This document shows, in pieces, positions 51,356-64,000 of a DNA stretch of 64,000 bases. The stretch is from Varroa destructor (taxonomy: Eukaryota; Arthropoda; Arachnida; Mesostigmata; Varroidae). The DNA lies in NCBI RefSeq assembly GCF_002443255.2, contig NW_019211454.1:37731877-37795876 (forward strand). The letters are read 5' to 3'. Numbering within the stretch: the stretch's first letter is position 1; every line of letters starts with the position of its first letter. The position numbers and the translations under genes were made by a program. The notes under the pieces were generated by a model that saw nothing but the letters and a program-made list of their open reading frames with translations, was not told where the DNA came from and did no database searches.

Positions 51356-51424
51356 GATACCGCTAGCAGCGAAAGAATGAAGCCAGCTCGAAACAACGAC
51401 TTCAAGTAACCGCTCGCAACACAG
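51356..51424 (+). other. Candidate small non-coding (5'UTR) exon
   Basis: Preceded by a pyrimidine-containing acceptor (caacctctcatgcag) and followed by a consensus donor ACAG|GTAAGT. All three frames contain a stop within the 69 nt, so it cannot be an internal coding exon, but it contains a complete short ATG frame (10 codons, ending TAA). This fits a 5'UTR exon with a small upstream ORF belonging to a + strand gene further right. Confidence 0.3.
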
Positions 51425-51434
51425 GTAAGTCCTT

Positions 51435-51438
<4 letters not shown>

Positions 51439-51462
<24 letters not shown>
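51439..51462. repeat. TA dinucleotide repeat
   Basis: Uninterrupted AT run just downstream of the candidate donor at 51425. Confidence 0.9.
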
Positions 51463-51465
<3 letters not shown>

Positions 51466-54400
51466 GATATTGTATACATACGCTATTTGAAGTGTCCTAC
51501 TAACGAAATTAGATAATGGACAATTTTTAATGCTATTGCTATTGTGTCTACATATTTGAAGAAATGTCTGTAGGTGACAACCGTAAAGTCTTTTTTTTTT
51601 AATTTTCAATATATTCCGGTTGCCCTTTGTCTTTGATTTTACTGCATTGTTTGCCAGTTTATTTATTGGTATTTTTGCTGTCGTTTAAGAAAGATATTTC
51701 CATCCATTAATTTATTATGATAGGTTAACCGTTATTTTCAGAAGTACGTTTTTAGCACTGACGAGTAGAGAAAATACGTAGAGTGTACATACTGCTAGTA
51801 ACTATTACCAGCAAAAACCGTTTGAAGGCATTATCGCCGTAAACAAAGAAAGTTCTTTATCAGAGCTCGTTTTTCCAAATTGATTGCACTAATTATAGAC
51901 TGTCATTTTGTCAAAGGCCAGTGCTTTCATATATCTTTGATGGTCTTCATAAGCGTTCACACTTTTGAAAAATACCAACCTAATCGCTGAGCATTAACTC
52001 TCTATATTGAACGATATCCTTACTTTAAAATTCACTATAATTTGATGGCATAACCAACAAAAGTAATGCTTAATACGTTTGTTCAGGTAGGTAAAGATAT
52101 ACATGTATCGCATTTCGTTCATTGATGGTGGATACGTTAAAAGTTTTCTCGATCCCTTAAGTAGCTCTGGCAAGCTTTATATAGATATATAAATATATAT
52201 ACGTTAATTTTTAATTTCATTCTGCCTATGCCCCCATGTACTCTTGCGGAATAATGTTCAGATAAACTGCGGCCCGCTTTGAAGTTATTCGCTGAACAAA
52301 CTCCTTAGATTTCTGCGGTCCAGACGGCCTTGTGTCTCTCGCTTGTTTACAGCTTTTAGGACATTGCAGACATGACCGACCCTGAGAGCTCTTTGTCTCA
52401 CGACGGTAAACAGCTTTAATTTGCTTTTATCTATTTCAACGTATATTAGAAAATTTTCAAAACATTTGATACATGTTGAAGCACAAGCTGAATATTGAAA
52501 GATAACCGCAAAGAGTGTTGCGAAAAGCTAGCAAGAAGTGGCTCAAATGAAAGGGACTGCCGCTCAGAAAAATAGCGGACTCTGAACGGGGTGCCTAACA
52601 TTTTGTGGGCTAATAGACAGTCAGGTTCACTAAGTCATAGACATCCATATTTATGGCTCAAGAGCAGAAATATTCGTTGGTGCGGTTTTACGCGCTTCTT
52701 TATAAATAACGTATTTTTAACGCAAGCGAGCTGACAACGTACTATGTTATGCCAAATTCTGCGTTTTTTTTTTTGACATAGTTCAGACTCGGGCTTGATC
52801 CGTCAGAATTATAAATGGTCGTCTCACGGCCACTTCCTTCGCGGAATTATTACCATCATCATATTACCAAAGGGCTCCGTAAGCAAGTATTGGAAATCAA
52901 CTTATTTCTTTATTGAAGTCAAAAGGCTTCTGTATATGAAGCTTTATTAGTTATTTTGTTCTTTCTTAACTATTCTTGGTGTGTTCTCTAACATTTTGTT
53001 TTTTGCCGATGCGTGTCATCATTCAAGCCTGATCAAGTTGTTCTAGTTTATCAAAGTTAACTGCGCTAAAGTAATTGTCAATGGTTTCACTAGAATGAAA
53101 GTTACGATAAAAGAAAAATTCTAGCGAATTTTATCTTATTGAAATCGACGGAAATAGAAGATAAATTCTCTCTTGGCCAAACATAATGACGCCAGAAAGT
53201 TATAACCGCGGAGCATTTTCGAACTTATTATAAACTAATTATTATAATAGTAGATAACACGAAAAAAATGGTGGTAGTTAGGCTTGCGTCTCGATAACTT
53301 TAAAAGCTGACTGAACTATCGACACCTCAGGGTATAAATAAGTGACCGACTTATTTTCTTTTTTTATTAATTTTTCCTAGATCTCTTATAATAGCAAAAT
53401 TCAACTAGTGACTTTCTCCCCACGTGAAAAAGCTTGCTCACAAATGCAGCAGTAGTCCATTTTCGCTTAACTTCTTCCAAGCGGCACAGTCGTGCCTTGC
53501 ACTAACCTTGCACGCCTAGTACATCTCCAAAGATTAGATCACCTTCGTGTACGAAAGACGTTGACACATTAGTATATACAACAGAGATTTACAAGAAAAA
53601 ATGCAGAACCGATGATGCAAATTAGACAATCACTAATTCGATCAATATATCTGTCTCTATTCATAAACTTTATTAGGTATATTAGTGCCGTATGAAAGAT
53701 AAGCATCGGAGGCTTGTAAGCGTTTAGGTCTCAAAGACAACAGGCCTTAAGCAACTTAAAAATCCATATAGATGTTAATAAAACAAGAGGTTTCGCTGTA
53801 TTCAAGTTCATTTGACGCCTTCGACAATATAATAAAATACTTCGACAAAAAATTCGTGACTTACCCTAAAGATATAGTTTCCCAAATTAAAGTTCCATAT
53901 TGGCATGCAGGAATATACGGTCTTTCCAAACAAAAGAGCCTAAAGGTGTATTAGTTTTAACTGCTGTCTAAGAAATCAAAAAAATTGGGTTGGTCAGCCC
54001 AGCAGAAACACATGTTACCACGCGTAGTTTTAGTATACCGAAAACTGGTTGACGCAAATACTTTTTCCTCAAATAAGACATCAATTTTTTTTCATAGTAA
54101 AGTGGGCCGTTTGGAAGCGTGCCCCGATAGACGCTAACCTTTCGAAAAGATTTGAATGAAAAGGTTTTCCTCTGTGTTACTTGATTATATTTCGGTTCTC
54201 AAGGGGACCCGCAAAGAAAACGGTACTATCGGATTCAACCTTTTCACGACCTTTTTTCTCGCTACACCTCAAGCAATGACGCCTCGTGTCAATGCAAGCG
54301 TGTCCACGAGGCGCTGAAAGTGCACTATGGAAGCATTTTATTTTAACCGAGAGATTAATATTTTTAAAGCGCTACTGCTTGCATGATGGTTATTTTTTAT

Positions 54401-54700
54401 ATAATATATTATACGTACAATATGAGCATATATATAAGTACTATCCGCTTGTCACCCTAGCGTCATTACGTCTGCCACGAGTTGCTATTCCTCCAAAAGC
54501 TGACAGTTTTGGAATCTCCAGGTACACTGTCCCTGATTGCCTTTGTCTACTATCCCCAGGAGTATAATCGTTATACTCATTTTAATCCCGACAATACCCG
54601 TACCTATATCGGTACCCAGTACTGCTTTAGTCAGCTCGTCGACTTGTCGACCTGCGCATGTTATATTGTTTAGCGCGTTTGTCGTTGCCTTGCTTATGTC

Positions 54701-55800
54701 GTACGTTTTATTCCAACGGATCCAGCCGACGACGGCGACCACGCTTATTTTAAGCAGAGGTCTTTTCGACTATTGTTTCTCTCTCTCGATACGTATTTGT
54801 ACAGTGTAGTTTAGTACAAGTGTGTGCATGTGTCTTTGCAGCGATGTCTTCTCGTATTCGTCTCCGTTGTGTGTAGATCTGCTGCAAACATCGCTTTCAT
54901 CGCTGCTACTCGATAGGAGAATGACGACGACGCAACACTTGTGAACACACGTCGCACATTACCGTGCTGTACTATTTGCTTAGACTTTTCATTTTTCGAA
55001 AAAGTATGGGGCCATCCATGAATGTGTGCGGCATCGACAATAATGGTGACTATTACGACGACGACGACGACTATGGATCCCGGTCAAGCTCCGAATTCCC
55101 CGCTGTTGCAACCGTTACGACGGCTATCGCAGCTGTCTGCACGCCAAGTTTCCGGTTTCGAGCTACGCCGCGTGCGCATCGAACAACAACTGTTAACTGC
55201 AGATCCTACTCCTGCTAGTACAACAACAACAACAACAAATGTAGTAGTGGCGGCGGCAGTAGCAGCACCACAATCATCAGTGCATTTGTGAATAGTTGTA
55301 ATAGCAATAGTGGCTGTACTGCGGTTCGTTTCTGCGGCTGTATCTATGACCACCGCTAGGCACCGCTGGCTGCTGCGTGCGTCGTGACAGCCGTGTAATG
55401 TGCAAGTCAGTCACTTCTTCTTTGTATGATTCTCTCACTCAGGGAACTTCAGTTGAGCTCGTATAGACTGCTGCGGACCACTAGCGGGGCGCTAGTATAC
55501 AATAATTTTATAGCTCACCCAGGCCGCTTCGTCGGGCCGTTTACAGTCTGCGACGGCAAAAGCTACGTACCTGACATTGCCTACGAGCCCCACCTGCTGC
55601 TGCGGCAGATGATGATGATGGCCGATGTTATCGTGATGCTGGTGATAGTGATGGCTGCGGCAGAAATGGTGCTGGCTGTGTAGTCACCTAGAACTGGTTG
55701 CTAATGGAAACATGTTGTTGCTTAACGATGACAAAAACAGCGGCAATAACGACAAATAGCAACAGCCCTGCAGCCATTAGTCGTTATGAGATTCAGACGC
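54701..55800. promoter_or_regulatory. GC- and trinucleotide-rich block
   Basis: Contains GAC and ACA trinucleotide runs (for example ACA repeats at about 55220-55238), CpGs and GGCGGCAGTAGCAGC-type sequence. Open frames exist on both strands and overlap each other, as expected from a simple repeat-rich sequence lacking stops. I read it as promoter or 5'UTR DNA, with low certainty. Confidence 0.3.
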
Positions 55801-56780
55801 TAGATATAAAAAATGGGGAAACGTAGATATTTTATTGTCTCACTCTTGACAGCAGCAGCCACAACAACAATACCCATATGGAAGCAGCCTGTAGTACAGG
55901 CGTGTGGATGCAGAGGTTCGTGTATTCCACGGGAAGCTGTGTTTATTACGAGTAGACATGATATGTACACTCGAACGGGTTCGTAGATAACGGCCAATTC
56001 TGTTATCAAAGAAACATTTAGTTGGCCATGTTAATGATCAGTCTAGCCGTCGTAACGCAATCAGGCACGAATACATGTCAGTCTTCAGGGAATTCCGCTA
56101 TTTTAGTCGTTAACTCTCATTCGATGTATAGCCAAATAAAAGGCATGGGAATTTTTATATATTATTCGGTTATTATCGATGGAATAGTTGAAGAAGTAAA
56201 AGTGCTATAATAATATTTGGGCTCAGCGAAAATCTATACCCACGGCGCTTAATGGAAGGCTTCTAGAAACTATAGAGAAATTCGAAAGTCCGAAAGCGAA
56301 AGGGTTCTAATCTGCAGGCTAGCAATGATTCCGTCGAAGTTTTGATTCTAAAAAAATGCTGGTCAGCCAGCAGCCGAAAAAAATACGGTGTAATTTTTCT
56401 TTAAATAAAACAAAGCTGCCTACGAAAATTATATTTATCGGCGCTTCCGCACAACCTAGTGCAAGCCGTTGGAAAAGCTCGCTCAGTTTCTTAAACGTGT
56501 TACTAATATCTCGCAATGTAGTAGACAATTAAACGAAATAATTATGTTTACACTCATACCTCGAAATTTTTGCCTGAGTGAACTGTGTACATGTTCTTAT
56601 ATATTAAATAAGAACGAATTGAATAATGCTAAAGTAGAAATGATCTTCAATTAGATTTAGTGTCATGCAAAAATAGTTTTTTGCTGTTTAAAAGCTACAT
56701 GGATCTTCACCTTACAGGTCAATTTTAATATCAATATATGTGTATATTATAGTTCACTAGCTGAAGTAGATATAGGCTGT

Positions 56781-56832
56781 ATGCTCTTCTATACAACCAA
56801 AAAAAATGAAAAGCTCTTGTATAGGAGAGCAT
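56781..56832. repeat. 16-bp hairpin with 20-nt loop
   Basis: The arm 56781-56796 pairs with 56817-56832 at all 16 positions (one G-U), around an A-rich 20-nt loop. Pairing stops abruptly outside the arms. Confidence 0.85.
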
Positions 56833-56999
56833 TTTTTACTATTCGAGATATCATTCCAAACACGTACGTTCAGCTCATCTGAATCCTAAATGCGGCCAGC
56901 ACCATTATCGTTCTTACCCTTTTGGCTGCAAGTACTCCTTGCGCGGCTAATTCAACGGCTACCTTATGTCATAGCTGAACAGCGGCAAACGCAGCAAAT

Positions 57000-58850
57000 A
57001 TAGTTAAGGTGACAATGGCAACGCCGCTGAGAGAGAATACACACGAATTGCTTCGACATCAGTCAGAATACGTTAAATCAACCTAATGAAACCCGCTGAT
57101 TCCTGTGTGTATTTTTAGTTGCGTGTGTAGAAACGCTTTCGAGTATCTATGCCTTATCAGGAACAGCGTTGCCAGATGGGGCATTGATGGGGTTTAGCGG
57201 GAAAACATACCTGCATACATACAAGCAAAGGACCGCGGATCTGCTAAAGGATAACCTCTATACTGGCCGCAAAATAGAGACGATGATTTTTCATCGCTGG
57301 CAATGCTGCCACTGTAGCAATCACTTGTTTGTTGTTGTGACTGCTGCTGCTATTGACCATATTTTTATTGCGTCAACTGCAAGGTTCGAAGGCATCTTGT
57401 CAAGCATGCGTCCTCGATACTGTCTACTGTTCATTCCTATCAACTAAAGATGTTACTGGATAAAGTTTGACCGCATTCGTCTTCAGAGTGGAAATGAAGA
57501 AGGCAACGTAAAAAATAGCAACGACAACAGAGACAATTTCTAGGACTGTTTTGAGCGAAACGACTTGTGTCCGGAGTGGCTGGGTCTGAAATAAACGGAT
57601 TCTCGTCCTTCTAAAATGTTCAGGGTTGTACCGTTGCCTTCGGTCCTTCGAGCTTTATAGAGTTCACAGGCCATTTTCAAGTCGCTATCGGCTTAGTTAG
57701 CGAGACCTTGCGCTTGCAAGGATTGCCATCACTTTGACTAACACTACTTAATAATTGAATCTTGGTCTTCGTCCAGTAATAGCCGACCTAACTTTAATTT
57801 ACTCGTGTTGGCTCTTTTGCAAGTGTTTTAGTCATTACTACGATGACAAGAATAAAGAAGAACAAATAGTCCTATATAGGACTAGCGAGAATGAAAGAAA
57901 AAGAGGGGCAGAACGTATCATAAATTCTCTGTGATCCTTTCGAGCTCTAGAGCGGCTCCTATAGTTGGTGAACGGGTGACGTTTTCAGCAGTGATCCGTT
58001 TCTACTATCGCCAGCCGTTATTTTCGTTGCTGGCGTCTTTTCAACGAGGCTAGTCATCGTCATAGTGATACAGTGTATAATTAGGGTAAGATATGTATTT
58101 AATTGTAATGGCGGTTTGCTATTTGCGCTATTGAAACTATAATATTCTGAGTGTGTCCCGCGTAGACAGTGGCCGTCTGTAGAAAGTTCAATTTTGCGAT
58201 CGTCGCAAAATTAGAAATTGTACGATATCGTTTTTGGGTCATCCTTATTTAACCTATGGAAAGACCAAAGAGAAATAGGGAAGTACGAACGAAATAGTTA
58301 TTAAATGGCTCTAGCTATTTCTTGGCTAGGCAAGCAGGCTATATGTTTGTTTGCAGTGCTGTAGATTATATGGTCGTGTCTCTTAGACGATTTGTTCGTT
58401 CGGCAGTAGCGCTGCTATTCGTTCGTGTGTCTTCGGCTTACAGTAGAAGAAGGGATTCGGCGCGAAGTCCTCGCAGTAATCATCATCGTCGACAGACGCT
58501 GTCGGTTGCCAATTTTAGTTAACGGGTAGCCGCTAAAACGTCCATTTTCAATGGCTATTGCGTTACCCTGCCTCCGTATGTCCATAATATAATATGGAAA
58601 TGATATTTATTTACGTTTTTTTTTTTTTTGTTGTGACTCGTGAACCCTCGAAGTGTTTGTACTGCCTCGTCTGCCCATTCCTCGAGCCGCTGACAGCACC
58701 GAAAAGTGCTACTTAGTTTCCCATTCGTCACGTAAAAGTGCTAGTTGCTGATTAACGGCCGACCGACTGGAGATATATTTTGCAACTACAACCCATAGAA
58801 GCAGACTACAAACGCTTGCGTGGACTGTGATCACACTTGGCTGACTAATG
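57000..58850. promoter_or_regulatory. Mixed, GC-richer block
   Basis: Higher G+C with CpG and GCTGCT runs, a T-run near 58618-58629 and several unsupported open frames (for example 58322-58522). It resembles the other presumed 5'UTR or promoter blocks; no product or splice structure could be assigned. Confidence 0.25.
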
Positions 58851-61800
58851 AATCCGAGAGCCATCAGTGGTAAACCTAAGATATGTCCATCTGTTTATGG
58901 GCAGTCAACTGATAGCCGCGCCGCTCGTCGAACCGTCCCGTTATGTGCCACTGATGTTAGTAAAAAGCTAAAGGGGCTACTAAGATTGAAAAGTCAGTAC
59001 AGGGTAAAAATATCAAAGAAGCCGATCTGTGCTGGAGAAGAAGAATGTTCGTTATTTATTAGACAGCATTTTTTTTTCTAAATGATAGGTTAAAAAATAG
59101 CGACATCGGCGACTGAAAACCTGCATCCAGACAAAAATAGTTAATCTAAAATTCTACCTGCACCTAAATGCGCATTATTTAGTACCGATTTTCTACAATT
59201 TATTCGGAAGCTAGATGATTCTTTTCAACTGTAGGATAGTGGAAATAACATGATTTAGAACGACCTGTTATCATACGTAAGTTTGTTAGGCGGTGCCTCT
59301 TAGGGGTATGATTAGAAATGTAGTCATAATCTTTTCGAAAATGTTCCAAAGTACCTGTCATTTACGATGCATACAATTGCATTCCTCTGGGAAAATAAAT
59401 GTCCGAGGCCTATTGTAGACTGGACAGCTCAAGGTCAGGCATGATATCAGTACGGTTTTCAAAAACCAAATAAAAAGGTGTGATTTGATATCTATCATAG
59501 CGTCGACTCTTTCAGTTATGCAGTAGTTAAAAGCGGCTAGTAATTTACTAGTGTCGATTTAATAATAGTGTGACTGCAATCACAAATGAACAGACTTATC
59601 TTCACCAGAAGCATCTATCCCATTTTCCGGTATCTCTATAGCTGCGTAACACTTTTCAAAACAAAGGATCGTCTAACAGTATTGTTAAAAAATAAATGTT
59701 GCTAAGAAATATCAGCTCACTGACCGACAGTAGAAAGAGTATACAACCTAATTTGTCGAAAATCAAAAGATCCAGTTATTAAGTCAACGCGTATTTTGTT
59801 TTTCCGCATCACATATGCATATATAATAACGATTTGGAAATTCGTTCATGTGGTGTTCTGAGCGATAATTAGTATATTTTGAAACAAATTGCCGAAGACA
59901 GATTAAGTTGCTTGAAAGCTTCGAGAAAAATTAGCACAGCGTCGATTTTTTATTGTTCACATAACGCTACGGATGGCGGCTGCGTCACGACGTATGTGCG
60001 TGCGGTCAACTGAGTACTTGGTAGCAAAGAGATGGCCGATTGTTGACGTGAAGTCAAGTGCTACCTCAAGCGTTGAATAGAGGCGAGCGTTTGCACCACA
60101 GAGAAAACACAGACAGAATAAAAAAAGATTGCATGTAACGTAGAATGGCAACTGCAATAGACTTTCGCAACGGGTGGCTGCAGCAAACCCCTTTAAGGGA
60201 TACAGCTATTTCCCTTTCTTTTTTGCAACGATTTTCATCGGTCAAGCATTAGATTAGTTTAGTTAATTTCTTAACTAACAATAAGATCTCCTGAACCGTT
60301 ATCCTGAACCGAACTATTTTGATTTGGTGTATATATAGGTACATAGTAATTTTATTTCCGTCGAAACGCAGCACCATGTACGAGTGACGTCGATAAACTT
60401 TTCGATTTGAAGCTATTTCCTTACGTCTCCTCGGTGTTAAACTGTAATTCATTATTCGAAATGGCTGTTAGAAACTGCCGGTTAGAGCTGTACCGTGGTA
60501 TTTTGTTCGAATAGCTTTAACACTGTTTATCTGGTTTTTCATCGAAAAAGTAGATTGCTAGTTGATTTCTTCCAGTGCTCAACCATTGGTTTTCGGCCTG
60601 AAGTGCCTCAAAGCTTTCGGCTGCGGAGCCTCTTCGTACACTACTACAAAAGTCATGAATTTCTCGCGCTCGCGCCAGCCACCCAGATTCCATATGTGTC
60701 TCTCATGCTTTATATTCATATTCCTTGCAAGGACGATACATTATTCTAAGGAGGATGTCGAACGCTCTATTTGGCAAAACAGGCCTCTGATATTAGCTTT
60801 ACTACCTCCGCCATTACTGTCACATCACAGTCCAATTTGTTAAGTTAGGTATGTACTTCCGGTAGAACTTCTGTAGCATGTCAGTTTTTACTAAAAGGTA
60901 GGTGGGACAAATTCCACCATTTTAATTATATTTTCCCTTTTTTCTCTGACATACTGACATTGTTATTTATTCCCAGTTTTTTATTTTTGAGCTAGAAACC
61001 ATGTAGACAACTATATACACGATCATTCTGCGAGTCACGTCGTTAAGTTGGTCGCCTGTAATTTTACGACAAGGACCTTGCTGTGAAGTAATTATCAAGG
61101 ATGTAAGTAATCATATGTTTATTGTATTCTGGTAAGTAAAAACCTCGTTGTCGAAGGCAACACTTAGTTGGTTTACGTACATAGGTCACTTTATGTTAGT
61201 AGTAATTACTTTAAAGCGTCTTCTTGTAGCCCTTACCACGGAGGAACTAGGTAAACGTGAATAGACACAATATTTTAATAGGTAAAAGAGAGAAAGTGAA
61301 GGCATGAGGGTCATTTTAGGGACACTATGCGTTATTATTTAGCATCTTCTAATTCAACATTTTAGGATTCAAGGAAAGGAACCTTATCGAAAAAGTATCA
61401 AGGCGTCGTTGTTGTTCTAGAAATATCCCAAAGTGGCGCTACCCGCTGGCCGTGTCGACATTACGCGTTTCGGGCCTTCAGCCATGGTTCGTTTGGTCAG
61501 ACGGTCCGTACACCGACGTGCGCTGCGCCGTCTTGATAACATGCTGTTGCATTCCTTTTGGTATTCTTTTGCTTAAAAATAGTAGTGTTAGTTCCAGCCT
61601 CTTTCGTCGTAGTCATAATTATGCAATTATAATTATTTAACCTTAAAAGCGAGATAATCTTATCAGATCGGTGTGACGAGTCAAAGAATGCAATGCATCC
61701 TTATCAGTTCAGGCTAAACAAAGGAAGCAAGCAATTTTTATTTTAGAATTAATCAAATATTTTAAAAGCTTATGAAGATTCAATTTGACACTATAGTTTC

Positions 61801-64000
61801 CCGCTAATATGACGATTATAATCTATTACATAACTTTAATAATTGGCATGAATTGTGCAGTACCCTAGTGTCCATATGACAGTTGTATAATATAACAAGG
61901 AAAAGCTTCCGCCTACAAAGGTGGCCTTACGGAAAGGAATAAACATTTATTAAGGCTATTGCTCTTGCAGAATTGAAAAGCATGAATGATTATCATCTAT
62001 TTTAGTAAAAATTAATGTCGCTGTTCACTAAAAGTAGCTTATTATACGATTTGCTAATCGGCGGTGAATTTTGTTAGACACGTCACCACGTTTGTTTACC
62101 TCGAACTGTCATTTGGACAAATTAAATGAAATTTACAACAGATCAGTGATTGCAGACGTCTCTACATCTGTGAAAAAGACCGCATCAGCTTTCTCATTCT
62201 ATAAAAGATTCGTGCTTACAAATAGACCAACATGTTTTTATCAGTCGACTATAGCCGGCTGTTCTTTCTGTTGTGATACGTGGTGAGGCCAGAGGAAATA
62301 ACAGCTTTGAAGTAAGTGGAGTTATAGTCGTTGTTTTGAGATGAGGCAGGCAAATTGGCCATACAATCAACATAAAAGAAGCAAATTCAGTACTAAAGGT
62401 CAAACTGACTACGTGTGCTAACATAAGACTGTGCTCGATGTGGAGCGCTAAATATACACTGTTATCATCTTTATCATATTTGTCACATATAGATTACTCA
62501 TAAAATTATAATAAAAATAACTACTAAAGACTATTACTAATCATAATATAATTACTAGTAGAATTATAAATTCGCTTACAGTGTTTCAAAGTGTAAGTCT
62601 ACTTTTGGCCCCTGTCGCATTCTCTGTATACACTTCTTACGATCAGAGTATGCGGAAATGGAAACTTACTTGATAGCTTTCCTTTGAGTGGGAAAGGATT
62701 ATCTTCAGTTTACCGTTAACCTTATGTATATCAGAGCACTCAAAAGCTGATTTGGAAAGTTTGGATACGGGTAAAACTTAACTACTAGCATTGTTGACAC
62801 CGGCACACACCGATATACACGGATCAATATAAAAACTGTATCCGAACAAAGTGTGCTAGTGCAAGTAAATCCACTATATGATCGAAACAAATTTGTCAAC
62901 AATAGAAAATGTAGTATTATCATATCTTCAAAACACACATGATATCGCATCGTTCTCCTTACGAGCATACTTAAAACACTCGTTTTAAATCGTTTTGTGT
63001 GTCTCTTCTTATTCGTATTTACATCGTCGCAGTCTGAAATCTATAGAATTTTATACCACATGGTATTGTGTTTTATAATGCCCGCTTTCTCCGTAAACGG
63101 CAATTTGATGGAGCTGGAACGTCGTCTCCTACCCAGAATTTGCGTTTCAGTAAATTTGTTGTGCCAATCTAGCCTCTACGAGATGATTTGGCCCAGAAAA
63201 TGTAACATATATTAGCAGTTATTAGAAGCATCGTGACCCTGCTCTTCACAGCGTATACCTCGTACAAATACGTAGATGTCTTATAGGTTGGACAATGGCC
63301 TCCTGCCGTTTGCTTCTGTCTTCCAGACGGCATGCATTTTGTATTATTGTGTCTCTATAGCGTTAATTATGTTATGTCATAATACACGAAACTCAATTAG
63401 CTGGTCTAAGTTACTAATGCGAAGCCCGTATTCGATCAGGTTTCTCCCTCGAGACTGTCAACTTTCCAGTCTCAAAGAGTGGCTAGAAACGATAGGTAAA
63501 GTTATAGCGCTTGACTGTTCTTTTAAATAGGTATAATTTAAAGTTTCTTCGTGAGCATCGCCTAAATTCCCTATCTAAACACACTACTTGTTGTTGATTG
63601 TAGTGATGCATGGTTTTTCTTGCTGATATTGGCAATGGTTTCCAAAACACCGCAGCGAATGTGACTGAGCTTTTCTTCGTTCTACTTCATTTTTTTTCCA
63701 TTCTAGTAGACACTCCATCTTTTCCACTCCGTTGCCATTTATGCTTTTGTGACTGAAGCGATTGCATGTCAGTTTTCACTGCATCTGTCCGCTTCGCCGG
63801 CTGAATGTGACGGTCTGCGCTCACGAAGCCTTCTGTTCGGATGCTTTTGGTTTGTCCGCACCCTCGTTATTTGGCCTACTAAGAAACAGCGACAGCTCTT
63901 AAAGCGGCAGTGGTAGTGAAGGTTGAAAAGTGCCTCTGGAGCGCTTCAATGAAACTTTGCCGATGAGACCGCCACGCTCCGCGGCCGGCGTAGTTTAGAA
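58851..64000. other. Non-coding stretch to the right edge
   Basis: AT-rich DNA with donor-like sites (TCTG|GTAAGT near 61134; AC|GTAAGT near 59278) but no exon I can support. The last 250 bases become GC-richer again, perhaps approaching an exon or promoter beyond the window. Confidence 0.5.

Larger units (their letters stand above)
50701..54700. other. AT-rich non-coding stretch
   Basis: Apart from the candidate small exon at 51356-51424 and a TA repeat at 51439-51462, I see no gene signal. Open frames are short, stop-limited and without family resemblance. Confidence 0.5.

Noticed and set aside
54643..54656. Duplicated GTCGAC sites two bases apart
   Set aside because: Short restriction-site-like palindromes; no wider structure or context to make them meaningful.
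1..64000. CRISPR arrays, bacterial operons or phage-like modules
   Set aside because: No evenly spaced direct repeats and no ribosome-binding-site-led gene clusters; the DNA is eukaryotic with introns.

Overview
The window is animal nuclear DNA. Every recognisable gene except one is split by spliceosomal (GT-AG) introns, the intergenic DNA is AT-rich with many TA and TTA repeats, and there are no bacterial gene arrangements. The Drosha and CDP-diacylglycerol synthase proteins read closest to arthropod versions as I remember them, so an arthropod (a mite, tick or insect relative) is my inference. The species cannot be fixed from this window. Two 100-base N runs (4574-4673 and 25986-26085) are assembly gaps.

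Layout. At the left edge, on +, is the C-terminal two thirds of wapl, the cohesin-release factor (8 exons, 166-4321; N-terminus outside the window). A 5 kb AT-rich gap follows. Next is a single-exon VAP gene on - (10048-9317), encoding an ER tail-anchored MSP-domain protein. A 2.7 kb, GC-richer divergent spacer separates it from CdsA on + (8 exons, 12805-24817), phosphatidate cytidylyltransferase. CdsA converges on drosha on - (12 exons recovered, 35211-27612; N-terminus unresolved). Drosha is the nuclear RNase III that makes microRNA precursors. Immediately upstream of drosha on the same strand are two exons of an unrecognised Gln/Ala/His/Met-rich protein (37161-35526). From 37.2 kb to 64 kb I see no protein-coding exon I can defend. 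That part holds AT-rich intergenic or intronic DNA, several GC- and trinucleotide-rich blocks (45-46.7, 50.1-50.7, 54.7-55.8, 57-58.8 kb) that look like promoter or 5'UTR DNA, one candidate non-coding exon (51356-51424), a tRNA-derived SINE-like relic and a perfect 47-bp tandem duplication.

Functionally these are ordinary housekeeping genes: chromatin cohesion (wapl), ER lipid and contact-site biology (VAP and CdsA, head to head) and microRNA processing (drosha). Exon joins for wapl, CdsA and drosha were set by family homology plus intron phase, and every internal join keeps frame.

No new multi-gene system is visible. The most interesting unexplained signals are fold-back sequences: a microRNA-precursor-like hairpin at 38199-38294 (25 of 27 positions paired in its core), a 16-bp stem at 56781-56832, a near-perfect palindrome at 18595-18633, a composite fold-back inside a drosha intron (30976-31070), and a 10-bp perfect hairpin between drosha and its upstream neighbour. 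These were found by eye. Folding scores, conservation and small-RNA reads would decide whether any is functional.
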